From: Agrobacterium sp. RAC06
GTDB lineage: Bacteria; Pseudomonadota; Alphaproteobacteria; Rhizobiales; Rhizobiaceae
Direction of reading: 5' to 3'
DNA length: 64,000 nucleotides
Assembly: GCF_001713475.1 (NCBI RefSeq)
Contig: NZ_CP016500.1
Span: 62,001-126,000 of the forward strand
A program made the translations under genes and the position numbers. Positions within the stretch are counted from its first letter, which is position 1, and every line of letters begins with the position of its first letter. Of this stretch, positions 45,715 to 55,711 are shown piece after piece. The notes under the pieces were generated by a model. The model worked only from the letters and a program-made list of their open reading frames with translations, was not told the origin of the DNA and ran no database searches.

Positions 45715-46089
45715 TAGTGAACCCTTGGGGTGCAAAGGCTTCCTCTAGGTCAATTCGCTTCTGCTGATCGTCGAAATCAATCATACAATTGACCAAGGCC
45801 ACGTTTGAGGCACGCCCTCGCGTTGGGGCTTTGAGCGACTATGTGATCTAAACATTTTCTGCTGTGTGGCGTGCCGATCGATGCCAATCGCGATCGATGA
45901 TTTTCTGAGGCTATCTGAGCTCGCGGTATCCCGGTGCGGTGGATTGGGGCATTCGTCTTGCAGTCGATTGAAGGCAGACGAGGAAGTTATCTGTGATTGC
46001 CTGTCGTAAACGGATCCGGATGCGGCGCTGCAACAATCAGGTCATTGATCTGCCTATGCAAACCTGAGCAACTGCTTGCAGTCCAGCCC
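45715..46089. other. Intergenic region, no gene recognised
   Basis: About 375 bases between the tRNA and the MFS gene; no supported frame or integrase. Confidence 0.4.
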
Positions 46090-47370
46090 ATGAAAGAGTT
46101 CCTCATGATAGCGGTATTGTTACGGGTTTGGGCTCTCTTGCTTGGCATCGTGCTCATCATGCTGGGCAACGGCATGCACTTCACCCTCATTGGCCTTCGA
46201 GGTGGGATTGAAGGTTTTTCGCCAGCCGAACTGGCCATTGTTACCTCCGGCTATTTTATGGGCTTCCTATCCGGTGCCCGGATCGCGCCGGTTATGATCC
46301 GACGAGTGGGTCATGTGCGGGTGTTTGCAGCACTCGGTAGCTTCATGTCAGCTGGACTGATTGCCCTTCCTCTGCTGGCCGAACCTTGGGCCTGGACTTT
46401 ACTCCGGTTATTGATCGGGTTTTGCATGTCCGGGATCTATGTCGCCGCGGAGAGCTGGCTCAACGACGCTGCTACCAATGAAACGCGTGGCAAAGTTCTG
46501 TCGGCCTACATGATCGCGCAGACGCTGGGCATTATTGGTGCACAAGGTTTGTTGTCGCTGGGTGACGCCGGGACTTCGGTTTTGTTCATTGTGGCCTCCA
46601 TCCTTGTCTCTATCTCCTTTGCACCCATCCTTCTGTCCGTAGCTTCCGTCCCTGCGGTTCAAGTCGCGCGGCCCATGCCTTTGCGCCAACTCTTCAAAGG
46701 TTCCCCTCTGGGCACGGTAGGAATATTCCTTCTTGGCAGTGTTTACGCCACGCAATCCGGGATGGGGGCCGTGTTCGGCACTCAGATTGGCATGACGTCG
46801 GCGCAGATTGCTCTTTTCGTTGCCATGCTTTTTGCAGGAGCACTGGTCCTGCAATATCCCATAGGCTGGCTTTCCGACCGCATGGACCGTCGCAAACTGA
46901 TTTTGGGGGCATCCCTTGTTGGGGCAGCCTTCTGCGCGCTTGGCTTGGTCTCCAGCGGCGAATTCTGGCTTCTGATGGTTTCCGCCTTTTTTGTCGGCGG
47001 CGTCACTACGCCGCTTTATGCCTTGTTTTTGGCTTACACTAACGACTCTCTCTCAGCGGAGGATATGCCGGCTGCCTCCGGAGGGCTTGTATTCACGTTT
47101 GGGCTTGGTGCGATCGTGGGCCCGCTCGTAACCGGATGGGCGATGCAGGCGATTGATCCTTACGCATTCTGGCCGGTGCTCGGGGCAACATTCATCGGAA
47201 TAGGACTCTATGCGCTTTATCGAATGACTCAACGGGCGCCCGTGCCGATTGTTGAAACGGAGAGCTATCTCAGCGTCCTGCCCACTGCGACACCGGTCGC
47301 GGTAGAAGCTGCGGGTGCTTGGTCTTCGGAACAAGCAGAAAGCGAACGCGAAGCGGTAGCCAAACCCTGA
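46090..47370 (+). CDS. MFS transporter (YcaD-like)
   Basis: A 426-residue major facilitator with about twelve hydrophobic segments. Characteristic stretches are GYFMGFLSGARIAPVMIRRV (the MFS A-loop region), GFCMSGIYVAAESWLNDA and LQYPIGWLSDRMDRRKLILG. This matches the YcaD-like subgroup of putative effluxers. Start at 46090 or 46105; neither has a strong ribosome site. Substrate unknown. It ends 175 bases before the convergent EAL gene. Confidence 0.9.
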   Translation: MKEFLMIAVLLRVWALLLGIVLIMLGNGMHFTLIGLRGGIEGFSPAELAIVTSGYFMGFLSGARIAPVMIRRVGHVRVFAALGSFMSAGLIALPLLAEPWAWTLLRLLIGFCMSGIYVAAESWLNDAATNETRGKVLSAYMIAQTLGIIGAQGLLSLGDAGTSVLFIVASILVSISFAPILLSVASVPAVQVARPMPLRQLFKGSPLGTVGIFLLGSVYATQSGMGAVFGTQIGMTSAQIALFVAMLFAGALVLQYPIGWLSDRMDRRKLILGASLVGAAFCALGLVSSGEFWLLMVSAFFVGGVTTPLYALFLAYTNDSLSAEDMPAASGGLVFTFGLGAIVGPLVTGWAMQAIDPYAFWPVLGATFIGIGLYALYRMTQRAPVPIVETESYLSVLPTATPVAVEAAGAWSSEQAESEREAVAKP

Positions 47371-47545
47371 TTGGTGCGCGCGAACTGCAGCATACCGTGA
47401 GCTGCGATGCCTAAGCCGTCTGAGAAGTGACTGAGCTGGGGCTTGGGCCGATCACTTCAGTTCTGCAACCGATAGCGCACCGCGCGATTGCGAAGTGTGG
47501 TGCATTCTAAATGCTTGGGGTTTCAACGATCTGGCCGGAACTGAG

Positions 47546-48388
47546 CTAATATTGATTGCCGAGAAGCGCATCAATGGTGAGAACACAGACGGGACGGCTG
47601 TAGAAATAGCCCTGCCCGTGTTCACATCCCGCCAGGCGCAAGAACTGCGCCTGCTCGATGGTCTCAACGCCCTCCGCCACGACCTGAAGCTTGAAGCTCC
47701 TCGCCAGGTTCAAGATGGCCGTGACAATGGCACAGTCTTGTTCGCCGTCTGGCGTGTTTGTGATGAACGATCTATCGATTTTAAGACGGGAGAACGGGAG
47801 CTTTTTCAGCATATTCAAGCACGAATAACCGGTTCCGAAATCGTCAATTGCGAAAGTGACTCCCATATCGGTGAGCTCTTTCATCACGCCCACGGCCGAA
47901 CCGATATCACGCATGACCGAACTTTCGGTAATCTCGATTTCAAGGAGCGACGGGTCCAAACCGCTCTCCCTGAGTGCAGTTTTCACGTGATCAACCACAC
48001 CTGCATTTTGAAACTGCTTCGGCGACATGTTGACGCTCACCGGGACGCGGGCTCGACCATTCATGCTCCATTTTTTGGCTTGGTGGCAGGCTTTCTTGAG
48101 GACTGCTTCACCCAGCTCGACGATTACACCCGTTTCTTCCGCAAGACAGATGAACTCGGATGGAGGCAACATACCTTCCAACGGATGATTCCATCTGACG
48201 AGCGCTTCAACGCCGGACACAAGACCAGTTTTCAGTTCTATTTGCGGCTGGAAATGAAGCAGAAACTCATCGTTTTGGATCGCCTTGCGCAGTTCTTCGG
48301 CACGAAGAAATTTCTGCCGTGCGCGATCGAGGAGTTCCTGCCGCGACGAACCTTCAGATAGGTGGCATCGATCCAGAGGTATGGCCAT
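47546..48388 (-). CDS. EAL-domain cyclic di-GMP phosphodiesterase, 5'-truncated by IS256
   Basis: About 270 residues from [12 protein letters not shown] onward are a complete EAL domain: [34 protein letters not shown] and AEGVET, with all metal and catalytic residues. The original N-terminal region (often PAS/GGDEF) is missing. The first ~13 codons come from IS256 transposase DNA read in another frame, and the ATG at 48388 has GAGGGGG just upstream. The junction is near 48340. The truncated protein could still hydrolyse cyclic di-GMP but has lost its sensory part. Confidence 0.8.
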   Translation of the reverse strand: MAIPLDRCHLSEGSSRQELLDRARQKFLRAEELRKAIQNDEFLLHFQPQIELKTGLVSGVEALVRWNHPLEGMLPPSEFICLAEETGVIVELGEAVLKKACHQAKKWSMNGRARVPVSVNMSPKQFQNAGVVDHVKTALRESGLDPSLLEIEITESSVMRDIGSAVGVMKELTDMGVTFAIDDFGTGYSCLNMLKKLPFSRLKIDRSFITNTPDGEQDCAIVTAILNLARSFKLQVVAEGVETIEQAQFLRLAGCEHGQGYFYSRPVCVLTIDALLGNQY

Positions 48389-48849
48389 TCCCCCTCAATG
48401 GGCCGGTCGAGGAAGGCCTTCACCTTCTCGTCGATCTCCTCGCAGAGCCGGGATACCTGGCTCGTGGAGATGCCGCTCATGCCCATCGCCTTGACGAGGT
48501 CATCGCCGGATCGGGTCGAAACGCTCTGGATGTAAGCCTCCTGGGTCACAGCAGTCAGGGCCTTCTCCGCCATGCAGCGCGGCTCCGGGAAACTCGGGAA
48601 GTAGCTGCCTGTGCGAAGCTTCGGAATACGCAGCTCGACGGTGCCCGCCCGCGTCTCCCAGTCCCGGTCGCGATAGCCGTTGCGTTGGGCAAGTCGGAAG
48701 CCGTTCTTCTCGCCATAGCCCGCGCCGGTCTTCGTCCCGACCTCCAGCGCCATCAGCTTCTCGGCAGCAAAGCCGATCATATCCCGTAGCAAATCGGCGT
48801 CGGCGCTCTTCTCAACGAGTGAGCGCAGGTTCATGATGTCGTCGGTCAT
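48238..48849 (-). pseudogene. Truncated IS256-family transposase (second copy)
   Basis: Residues 1-170 are the same N-terminal transposase region as at 6582, continuing further to [15 protein letters not shown], which contains the first DDE aspartate. The frame then enters the EAL gene in a wrong frame and stops. Two of three catalytic acidic residues are lost, so it is inactive. Confidence 0.85.
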
Positions 48850-48945
48850 CGGTGGTGTCCCTCAGGTTGGTCTTGAACAATCCGACCCTACCGGAAATCA
48901 CCGATGGCTATGAAATCCAGCTACACCACGCGCTGGGACACGATC
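48340..48945 (-). mobile_element. IS256-family remnant, second copy
   Basis: Its outer end at about 48945 matches the outer end of the first copy (GATCGTGTCCC near 6486), with a shared leader up to the ATG. The inner end at about 48340 abuts the EAL gene. It lies inverted relative to the first copy and inside an IS6-family transposase gene. Confidence 0.8.
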
Positions 48946-49359
48946 AGGCCGCCGCCGCGACCAATTTTTTCGCCCGCACCATCGAGAATAATGGCTGGCC
49001 CGAAAAGGTTGTCATCGACAAAAGCGGTGCGAATTTGGCAGGGTTGCAAAACATGAATATCCTGCTGCTATTGCGTGGTTGGCTCTGGCTGATCGAAGTT
49101 CTGCAAGCCAAATATCTCAACAACATGATTGAACAGGATCACCGTTTCATCAAGAAGCTGACAAGGCCAATGAAGGGCTTCAAATCCTTTCAAGCCGCAT
49201 CAGCGACACTGGATGGGATGGAAGTCGCACATATGATCCGCAAGGAACAGTTTGCGACCAATGGCCATCAGCCTTTCAACAATTCGCCGCCCTCGCCGCA
49301 TAACTGTGTCCAGCGATAGCCGTTTTCTGCGCCCCTGCCAAAAGTTTGCGACAGAACCT
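48943..49359 (+). mobile_element. IS6-family insertion sequence remnant (right part)
   Basis: Codons from 48943 to 49319 encode the C-terminal part of an IS6/IS26-family transposase: ENNGWPEKVVIDKSGAN, KYLNNMIEQDHRFIKKLTRP and MEVAHMIRKEQF, including the last DDE glutamate region. The right terminal repeat TTTGCGACAGAACC is at 49346-49359, matching the GG(T/C)-x-CTGT-x-GCAAA ends of the family. The 5' part is missing where the IS256 element sits. Confidence 0.82.
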
Positions 49360-49438
49360 TTGGGTTTGCGTCGATGGCCGGGCCGGTTGACGAGAGGTTA
49401 ACGGCAATCTACTGGTGACGCTTTGATGGGGGTTTGCA

Positions 49439-49936
49439 GTGCATTGGTATCTGGTTCACACGAAGCCCAGGCGCGAGCTCTGCGCTCTGGAAAACCTGGA
49501 GCGTCAGGGTTATGAATGCTACCTGCCTGCATATACAGCCGAGGTGGTGCGTTCAGGCACGCTGGAGGTTGCCGTTCAGCCGCTGTTTCCGCGCTATCTG
49601 TTCGTCCGCCTGGGGCGTGGCCCGACAGCCAAGAGCTGGACCCCCATCCGCTCGACGATCGGCGTCAGCAGGCTGGTCAGCTTCGGCACGGAGCCAACGC
49701 CGGTCGATGACAGGCTGATCGAGATATTGAAGGCCCGTGAGGCGCGACATGGTGCCGAACCGGTGCCCCTCTTCCGGAGCGGCGAAAAGGTGGCTCTCAC
49801 CCACGGCGCATTCGACGGTATCGAAGGGGTCTATCAGATGACGGATGGCGATCGAAGGGCGATGGTGCTGATCGAATTGCTGAGCCGTCGGGTTGTACTG
49901 CGCGTGGCTTCTTCGAGCCTGCGCAAGGTACCGTGA
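49439..49936 (+). CDS. NusG-like transcription antitermination factor (RfaH/UpxY type)
   Basis: A 165-residue NusG paralogue. The N-terminal NGN domain begins WYLVHTKPRRELCALENL and includes PLFPRYLFVRL; the C-terminal KOW part is LFRSGEKVALTHGAFDGIEG. GTG start at 49439. Such paralogues at the head of polysaccharide loci let RNA polymerase run through long operons. It sits 40 bases before the first biosynthetic gene on the same strand, so this role is likely. Confidence 0.88.
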   Translation: MHWYLVHTKPRRELCALENLERQGYECYLPAYTAEVVRSGTLEVAVQPLFPRYLFVRLGRGPTAKSWTPIRSTIGVSRLVSFGTEPTPVDDRLIEILKAREARHGAEPVPLFRSGEKVALTHGAFDGIEGVYQMTDGDRRAMVLIELLSRRVVLRVASSSLRKVP

Positions 49937-49976
49937 GAGGTAGGCAGGGCATTTCGTGCTCTGAGAAGCAGGCAGA

Positions 49977-51920
49977 TTGAGATACAGTCTCTCAGATTTC
50001 GCATTTCCGGTTCTGGCTCTGTCGCGGGCGTCGAAGCGCACGGTTGTTCTCTGCCTTGACACGGGCCTGTGCGTTCTGGCGCTTTGGTTCGCCTATTATC
50101 TGCGGTTGGGCGAGTTCGTTGCATTGTCGGGCAACGCCCTGATCGCCGCAGCGGCGTCCGTCGGTCTGGCGATACCGATCTTCATCGTTTCAGGGCTTTA
50201 CCGCGCCATCTTCCGCTACAGCGGCTGGCCGGCCATGGTGACGGTCGCACGCGCGGTCGGCATTTACGGCGTGCTTTACGCCTCATTCTTCACCGTGATC
50301 GGTCTGTCCGACGTGCCCCGAACGGTTGGCCTCATTCAGCCGATACTGCTCCTGCTTCTGGTGGGTGCTTCCCGTGTGTTCGCGCGGGTATGGCTCGGGG
50401 ACCAGTACCGCGACATTCTCAAGCGGGCGGCTCGGCCAAAGGTTTTGATCTATGGTGCGGGGCACGCGGGCCAGCAATTGGCGCAGGCGATGGCCAACAG
50501 CATAGAGATGCAGCTGATCGGCTACCTTGACGATGACCAGCGGTTGCACGGGCACGTCCTGAACGGCCTGCGGATATACGACCCTTCGGATCTGGAGAAT
50601 CTTGTCACAACGTTGTCGATAAACAGCGTTCTCTTGGCAATGCCCCGCATCACCCGCCGGCGCCGCAACGAAATCCTCATGAGCATCCGCAAGGTCCATG
50701 TCGCGGTCAGAACGCTTCCGAGTCTGGTGGAGCTGGCGCAGGGCAAGGTGAGCGTGTCGGACCTGCGGGAACTGGACATCGAGGATCTGTTGGGGCGGGA
50801 GCCGGTATCGCCCAATCATATTCTCCTGTCACGCAATATCCTTGGCAAGGTCGTGCTCGTGACCGGAGCAGGCGGCTCCATCGGCAGCGAGCTATGTCGC
50901 CAGATTATCGCCATTGGGCCGGCGAAGCTCCTCCTGGTCGAGCAGTCCGAATTCTCGCTCTACGCCATCAATCAGGAGCTTGAGGAGAAGCGCAACGAAC
51001 GCAACATTGCCTTGGTGCCGCTGCTGGCAAGCGTTCAAGATCGCGTTCGTATGCAGGAGATCATGTCGACCTGGTCTCCTGACACTGTCTATCATGCCGC
51101 GGCCTACAAGCACGTTCCGCTCGTCGAGCACAATCCTGCGGAGGGGCTGAAGAACAATGTATTCGGCACGCTTCATACGGCGCAGGTGGCTGCCGAGAAC
51201 GGCGTGGCGGATTTTGTCCTGGTCAGCACCGACAAGGCCGTCCGGCCTACCAATATCATGGGAGCCAGCAAGCGGCTCTCCGAGATGGTGCTGCAGGCGC
51301 TCGCGGACAACTCGTCGGGAACGAAGTTCACGATGGTCCGCTTCGGTAACGTGCTCGGTTCGTCCGGCTCCGTGGTTCCTAAATTCCGTCAGCAGATCCG
51401 CGAAGGCGGTCCCATCACTTTGACGCATCTTGAGGTGACCCGCTATTTCATGACGATCCCCGAGGCGGCGCAGCTGGTCATTCAGGCGGGAGCGATGGCA
51501 AGAGGCGGTGATGTCTTCGTGTTGGACATGGGGCAGCCGGTGAAGATTCTGGACCTAGCTCGGCGCATGATCGAACTCTCGGGCCTGTCCGTCCGGGACG
51601 AGGACAATCCGGACGGGGACATAGAAATCACCGTGACAGGTCTGAGGCCTGGAGAGAAGCTTTATGAGGAGTTGCTGATAGGCGACAATCCCACGCCGAC
51701 GTCGCATCCGCGCATCATGCGGGCGAAGGATGAGTTCGTTGATTGGAGCGAGTTGGAGGTGCGGCTCGCAAGTCTGGAGCTTGCAACCAATATCAATGAC
51801 GTCGGGGTCATCCGTCAAATCATTCAATCGCTGGTCTCGGGCTATGTCCCCGATGCGCCTATTGTGGATCTGGTTTATCTCGAGCATGAATCGGAAGCCG
51901 AAGCGCTGCAACATATCTAG
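49977..51920 (+). CDS. FlaA1/CapD-family membrane UDP-sugar 4,6-dehydratase/epimerase
   Basis: A 647-residue WbpM-type protein. Four N-terminal transmembrane helices (residues ~20-130) are followed by a first Rossmann-like region (LIYGAGHAGQQLAQA), then the catalytic SDR domain with VTGAGGSIGSELCRQI and VSTDKAVRPTNIMGASKRLSE (altered Y-x-x-x-K). These enzymes make UDP-4-keto-6-deoxy-HexNAc. TTG start at 49977 keeps the usual N-terminus; its ribosome site is weak. It supplies a 6-deoxy amino sugar for the polysaccharide. Confidence 0.9.
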   Translation: MRYSLSDFAFPVLALSRASKRTVVLCLDTGLCVLALWFAYYLRLGEFVALSGNALIAAAASVGLAIPIFIVSGLYRAIFRYSGWPAMVTVARAVGIYGVLYASFFTVIGLSDVPRTVGLIQPILLLLLVGASRVFARVWLGDQYRDILKRAARPKVLIYGAGHAGQQLAQAMANSIEMQLIGYLDDDQRLHGHVLNGLRIYDPSDLENLVTTLSINSVLLAMPRITRRRRNEILMSIRKVHVAVRTLPSLVELAQGKVSVSDLRELDIEDLLGREPVSPNHILLSRNILGKVVLVTGAGGSIGSELCRQIIAIGPAKLLLVEQSEFSLYAINQELEEKRNERNIALVPLLASVQDRVRMQEIMSTWSPDTVYHAAAYKHVPLVEHNPAEGLKNNVFGTLHTAQVAAENGVADFVLVSTDKAVRPTNIMGASKRLSEMVLQALADNSSGTKFTMVRFGNVLGSSGSVVPKFRQQIREGGPITLTHLEVTRYFMTIPEAAQLVIQAGAMARGGDVFVLDMGQPVKILDLARRMIELSGLSVRDEDNPDGDIEITVTGLRPGEKLYEELLIGDNPTPTSHPRIMRAKDEFVDWSELEVRLASLELATNINDVGVIRQIIQSLVSGYVPDAPIVDLVYLEHESEAEALQHI

Positions 51921-52344
51921 GGTCTTCCTGCAAATTGGATGTGACGCGCGGTGCGCTTGGTCTCTTGCAGGGCAGGTGGTGGCGCTTGCGAGGGTGTTGA
52001 TATCGACAAGAGCTTCGCCGATGGCTTTTCAAAGCTCCGGTGATGCGCTATCAGGGACGCGCGTAGCCTGCAGCGGCGGCTTCGACAGAAAGGTGCCGCT
52101 GAAGGTCGATTGACCGGACTGACGTGTATGCGCCTGCGGCGCATGGCACTGCGGTAGCTTGTTCGATGGCCGCTACGCATTTTCCGCCCTTGCTGCTCTG
52201 CTGGCTCGCGATGGCGAGACGAACGGGGACTGCTCTCTGTTCCGAGCGACCGATGGCCGGGAGTGCTCCTAGCGACTGTCGTTCGCGCAGGGCTTTGAGT
52301 ATTCGCAAGTGTCGGATTTAGGTTCGGCCGGGAAGGAAACGATT
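51921..52344. other. Intergenic region inside the polysaccharide locus
   Basis: About 420 bases with no supported frame, the only large gap in an otherwise packed locus. It may carry a promoter for the following genes or mark a deletion. Confidence 0.45.
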
Positions 52345-53352
52345 GTGAAGGTGCTTGTTACCGGTGCCGCGGGCTTTATCGGGGCAACTCTCGTCATGCG
52401 TCTCCTGCAGCGCGGAGACAGCGTTCTCGGCGTCGACAATCACAACGCTTATTACGACCCCTCCCTGAAGGAGGCGCGCATCGCGCGGTTTGCGAACCAT
52501 CCTGCCTACACGCATCTTCGGCTCGATCTGGCGAACCGTGAGGGAATGGGCGAGTGCTTCGAGCGGTATCGGCCGGACCGGGTCGTCAATCTTGCCGCGC
52601 AGGCGGGCGTACGCTACTCGATCGAGAATCCCTACGCCTACATAGACAGCAATATTGTCGGCTTCCTGAATGTGCTCGAGGGCTGCCGCAACAACGGCGT
52701 GGAACATCTGGTCTATGCCAGCACGTCGAGCGTCTACGGGGCGAACACGGCCATGCCATTCTCCGTGCACCAGAACGTTGATCATCCGCTGAGCCTGTAT
52801 GCGGCGAGCAAGAAGTCCAACGAGCTCATGGCCCATACCTACAGCCACCTGTTCGGGCTGCCCACGACAGGTCTGAGGTTCTTTACAGTCTACGGGCCCT
52901 GGGGACGACCCGACATGGCCCTCTTCAAGTTTACGAAGGCCCTGATGGCGGACGAACCACTACAGGTCTTCAATCATGGCAGGCACCGGCGGGATTTCAC
53001 CTATGTGGACGATCTCGTCGAAGGCATACTCCGCGTCATCGACCGAACCGCGCGGCCCGATCCGAACTGGCAGAGCGATAACCCGGATCCGGGCACCAGC
53101 AACGCGCCGTGGCGGATCTACAACATAGGCAATAGCGCCCCTGTGGATCTGATGGATTATATCAGGGCGCTTGAAAATGTGCTGGGGAAAAAGGCCCGAC
53201 TCGAGATGCTGCCGTTGCAGGATGGAGATGTGCCGGACACTTATGCCGACGTGAACGATCTCGTGGAACAGTTTCAGTACAAGCCGTCCACCACGGTTGC
53301 GGACGGCATTGCTCATTTCGTGAAGTGGTATCGTGACTATTACAGCGTTTGA
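52345..53352 (+). CDS. UDP-glucuronate 4-epimerase-like NAD-dependent epimerase
   Basis: A 335-residue SDR epimerase. Motifs: [52 protein letters not shown], the YAASKKSNE catalytic pair, and [20 protein letters not shown], typical of UDP-glucuronate epimerases (LpsL, CapI, WbnF). GTG at 52345 follows AAGGA. It interconverts UDP-glucuronic and UDP-galacturonic acids, or their amino-sugar analogues. Confidence 0.88.
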   Translation: MKVLVTGAAGFIGATLVMRLLQRGDSVLGVDNHNAYYDPSLKEARIARFANHPAYTHLRLDLANREGMGECFERYRPDRVVNLAAQAGVRYSIENPYAYIDSNIVGFLNVLEGCRNNGVEHLVYASTSSVYGANTAMPFSVHQNVDHPLSLYAASKKSNELMAHTYSHLFGLPTTGLRFFTVYGPWGRPDMALFKFTKALMADEPLQVFNHGRHRRDFTYVDDLVEGILRVIDRTARPDPNWQSDNPDPGTSNAPWRIYNIGNSAPVDLMDYIRALENVLGKKARLEMLPLQDGDVPDTYADVNDLVEQFQYKPSTTVADGIAHFVKWYRDYYSV

Positions 53353-53363
53353 GGAATATTGCA

Positions 53364-54638
53364 TTGAAACTTAAGGATGTTAAGCTCGCCGTTATCGGCC
53401 TTGGTTATGTTGGTCTGCCGCTCGCCGTCGAATTCGGCCGCAAGAGGGAGGTCGTCGGTTTCGATATCAACCAGAAGCGTATCGACGATCTGAGGAACGG
53501 CGTGGACGCCACCTTGGAAACGACGCGCGAAGAACTCGCTGCCGCAAGACATCTGACATTCAGCTCATCAATTGATGACCTGCGCGACTGCAACTGCTAC
53601 ATCGTGACGGTGCCAACGCCCATCGACGCCTTCAAGCGCCCCGACCTCACACCGCTCCTGAAGGCGAGCGAGACGGTCGGCAAGGTGCTCAAGAAGGGCG
53701 ATATGGTCATTTATGAATCAACGGTCTATCCCGGCTGCACGGAAGAGGATTGCGTACCGGTTCTAGAGCGGCACTCCCGTCTGAAGTACAACGCTGATTT
53801 CTTCTGCGGCTACAGTCCGGAACGCATTAATCCAGGCGACAAGGAGCACCGGGTCACAACGATCCGTAAGGTGACCTCCGGCTCGACGCCCGAAATAAGT
53901 GACCTGATTGACGCGCTCTACAATGAGATCATCACGGCAGGAACGCACAAGGCCGAAAGCATCCGGGTCGCCGAGGCGGCGAAGGTCATCGAAAACACTC
54001 AGCGAGACCTGAACATCGCCCTGATCAACGAGTTGGCGATCATCTTCAACAAGATGGACATTGACACGGAAGCGGTTCTGAAGGCTGCGGGCAGCAAGTG
54101 GAATTTCCTGCCGTTTCGTCCCGGTCTGGTGGGTGGGCATTGCATCGGAGTTGATCCCTACTATCTCACCCACAAGGCGCAGGCGATTGGTTATCACCCC
54201 GAAATCATTCTCGCCGGGCGCCGTCTGAATGACGGCATGGGCACCTATGTGGTGGCTCAACTCGTCAAGGCGATGACCAAGAAGCGCATCCAGGTCGAGG
54301 GCGCACGCGTGCTTGTTATGGGCCTCGCCTTCAAGGAAAACTGTCCTGATCTGCGCAATACGCGCGTCGTCGACATCGTGGGCGAACTGCGCGACTACAA
54401 TTGCGAGGTCGACGTGTACGATCCCTGGGTTTCTGCCGAAGAAGCCAGACATGAATATGACATCACGCCGGTGAACGAACCGGCAAACGGCGATTACGAC
54501 GCCGTCATTCTCGCGGTCGCGCATCAGCAGTTCAAAAGCATGGGGGCTGAGGCCGTCCGTGCACTGGGCAAGGCAAAGTGCGTGGTTTACGACCTGAAAT
54601 ATGTACTGTCGGCCGAGCAATCCGACATACGCTTGTGA
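53364..54638 (+). CDS. tviB: UDP-HexNAc 6-dehydrogenase (TviB/WbpO/WbpA-like)
   Basis: A 424-residue nucleotide-sugar dehydrogenase. It starts [20 protein letters not shown], has the catalytic cysteine in [19 protein letters not shown] and the C-terminal [16 protein letters not shown]. The pattern matches the TviB/WbpO group, which oxidises UDP-GlcNAc or UDP-GalNAc to the uronic acid. TTG at 53364 has GAGGAA seven bases upstream and is preferred over TTG at 53349. It supplies the substrate for the WbpB-like oxidoreductase next door. Confidence 0.88.
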   Translation: MKLKDVKLAVIGLGYVGLPLAVEFGRKREVVGFDINQKRIDDLRNGVDATLETTREELAAARHLTFSSSIDDLRDCNCYIVTVPTPIDAFKRPDLTPLLKASETVGKVLKKGDMVIYESTVYPGCTEEDCVPVLERHSRLKYNADFFCGYSPERINPGDKEHRVTTIRKVTSGSTPEISDLIDALYNEIITAGTHKAESIRVAEAAKVIENTQRDLNIALINELAIIFNKMDIDTEAVLKAAGSKWNFLPFRPGLVGGHCIGVDPYYLTHKAQAIGYHPEIILAGRRLNDGMGTYVVAQLVKAMTKKRIQVEGARVLVMGLAFKENCPDLRNTRVVDIVGELRDYNCEVDVYDPWVSAEEARHEYDITPVNEPANGDYDAVILAVAHQQFKSMGAEAVRALGKAKCVVYDLKYVLSAEQSDIRL

Positions 54639-54645
54639 GACAGAT

Positions 54646-55587
54646 ATGATTGACGCAATTTTGGACAGAAAGATCCGCATCGCCATTGTGGGTTGCGGAC
54701 GCATCTCCAAGAACCATTTCGGTTCAGTCGAACGCCACGGCGCGCATATGGAATTGGTCTCAGTCTGTGACACCGATGAGGCGGCCCTAAAGGAGCATTC
54801 CGAGCGATACAATGTCCCGGGCTACAGTGACATGGAAGAAATGCTTCAGAAGGAGCAGATCGATCTTGTCGCCCTCTGCACGCCGAGCGGCATTCATCCG
54901 TCACAGGCCGTGCTCGCCGCCAAGTACAAGGTCCATGTGATGACCGAGAAGCCAATGGCGACGCGCTGGGCTGACGGCGTGCGCATGGTCCGCGCTTGCG
55001 ACGAGGCGGGCGTCAGGCTTTTCGTGGTCAAGCAGAACCGCCACAATACTACATTGCAGCTGTTGAAGCGCGCGATGATGGAGAAGCGCTTCGGAAAGGT
55101 GCACATGGTGCATCTCAATGTCTTCTGGACTCGGCCCCAGTCCTATTACGATCAGGGTCATGGCTGGCGTGGCACATGGGAATTTGACGGCGGCGCCTTC
55201 ATGAACCAGGCCAGCCATTACGTCGATCTCCTCGACTGGCTGATCGGTCCGGTTGAGAAGGTGCAGGCAATGATGAGCACCACGCGCGACATCGAAGTCG
55301 AAGATACGGGCGTTCTCAACGTGAAATGGCGCAATGGCGCCCTCGGCTCCATGAGCGTCACGATGCTGACCTTCCCAAAGAACCTCGAGGGAAGCATCAC
55401 CATCCTGGGCGAGAAGGGCACGGTGCGCGTGGGGGGCGTCGCGGTGAACGACATCCAAATCTGGGATTTCGACGAGTCGATGGATTACGACCAGGAGATC
55501 ATGGCGGCCAATTACGAAACTACCTCCGTCTACGGTTTAGGCCATCCGCTCTACTACAAGAATGTGGTGGACGTGCTGCGTGGCTAG
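54646..55587 (+). CDS. wbpB: WbpB-like Gfo/Idh/MocA oxidoreductase with premature amber codon
   Basis: A Gfo/Idh/MocA dehydrogenase: IAIVGCGRISKNHFGSVERH at the N-terminus, EKPMA near residue 103 and WRGTWEFDGGAFMNQASHYV in the substrate domain. WbpB oxidises C3 of UDP-GlcNAcA. The frame ends at TAG 55585-55587 after VDVLRG, yet the same frame stays open to 55698 and encodes [26 protein letters not shown], the normal family C-terminus. So one nonsense codon removes about 36 of ~350 residues. The protein may be inactive or rescued. Confidence 0.85.
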   Translation: MIDAILDRKIRIAIVGCGRISKNHFGSVERHGAHMELVSVCDTDEAALKEHSERYNVPGYSDMEEMLQKEQIDLVALCTPSGIHPSQAVLAAKYKVHVMTEKPMATRWADGVRMVRACDEAGVRLFVVKQNRHNTTLQLLKRAMMEKRFGKVHMVHLNVFWTRPQSYYDQGHGWRGTWEFDGGAFMNQASHYVDLLDWLIGPVEKVQAMMSTTRDIEVEDTGVLNVKWRNGALGSMSVTMLTFPKNLEGSITILGEKGTVRVGGVAVNDIQIWDFDESMDYDQEIMAANYETTSVYGLGHPLYYKNVVDVLRG

Positions 55588-55711
55588 GCCGAGCCGGAAA
55601 CCGACGGCCGCGAAGGTCTCAAGTCGCTGGAGCTTTTGATCGCGGCCTACATTTCCGCGCGCGACGGCAAGACCGTTTCGCTTCCGCTTGAATATTGAGA
55701 GGCGGGGCATC

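Noticed and set aside
49360..49976. ops/JUMPstart element near the NusG-like gene
   Set aside because: No match to the GGCGGTAG core was found in the leader; recruitment of the NusG-like factor must be by another signal if at all.
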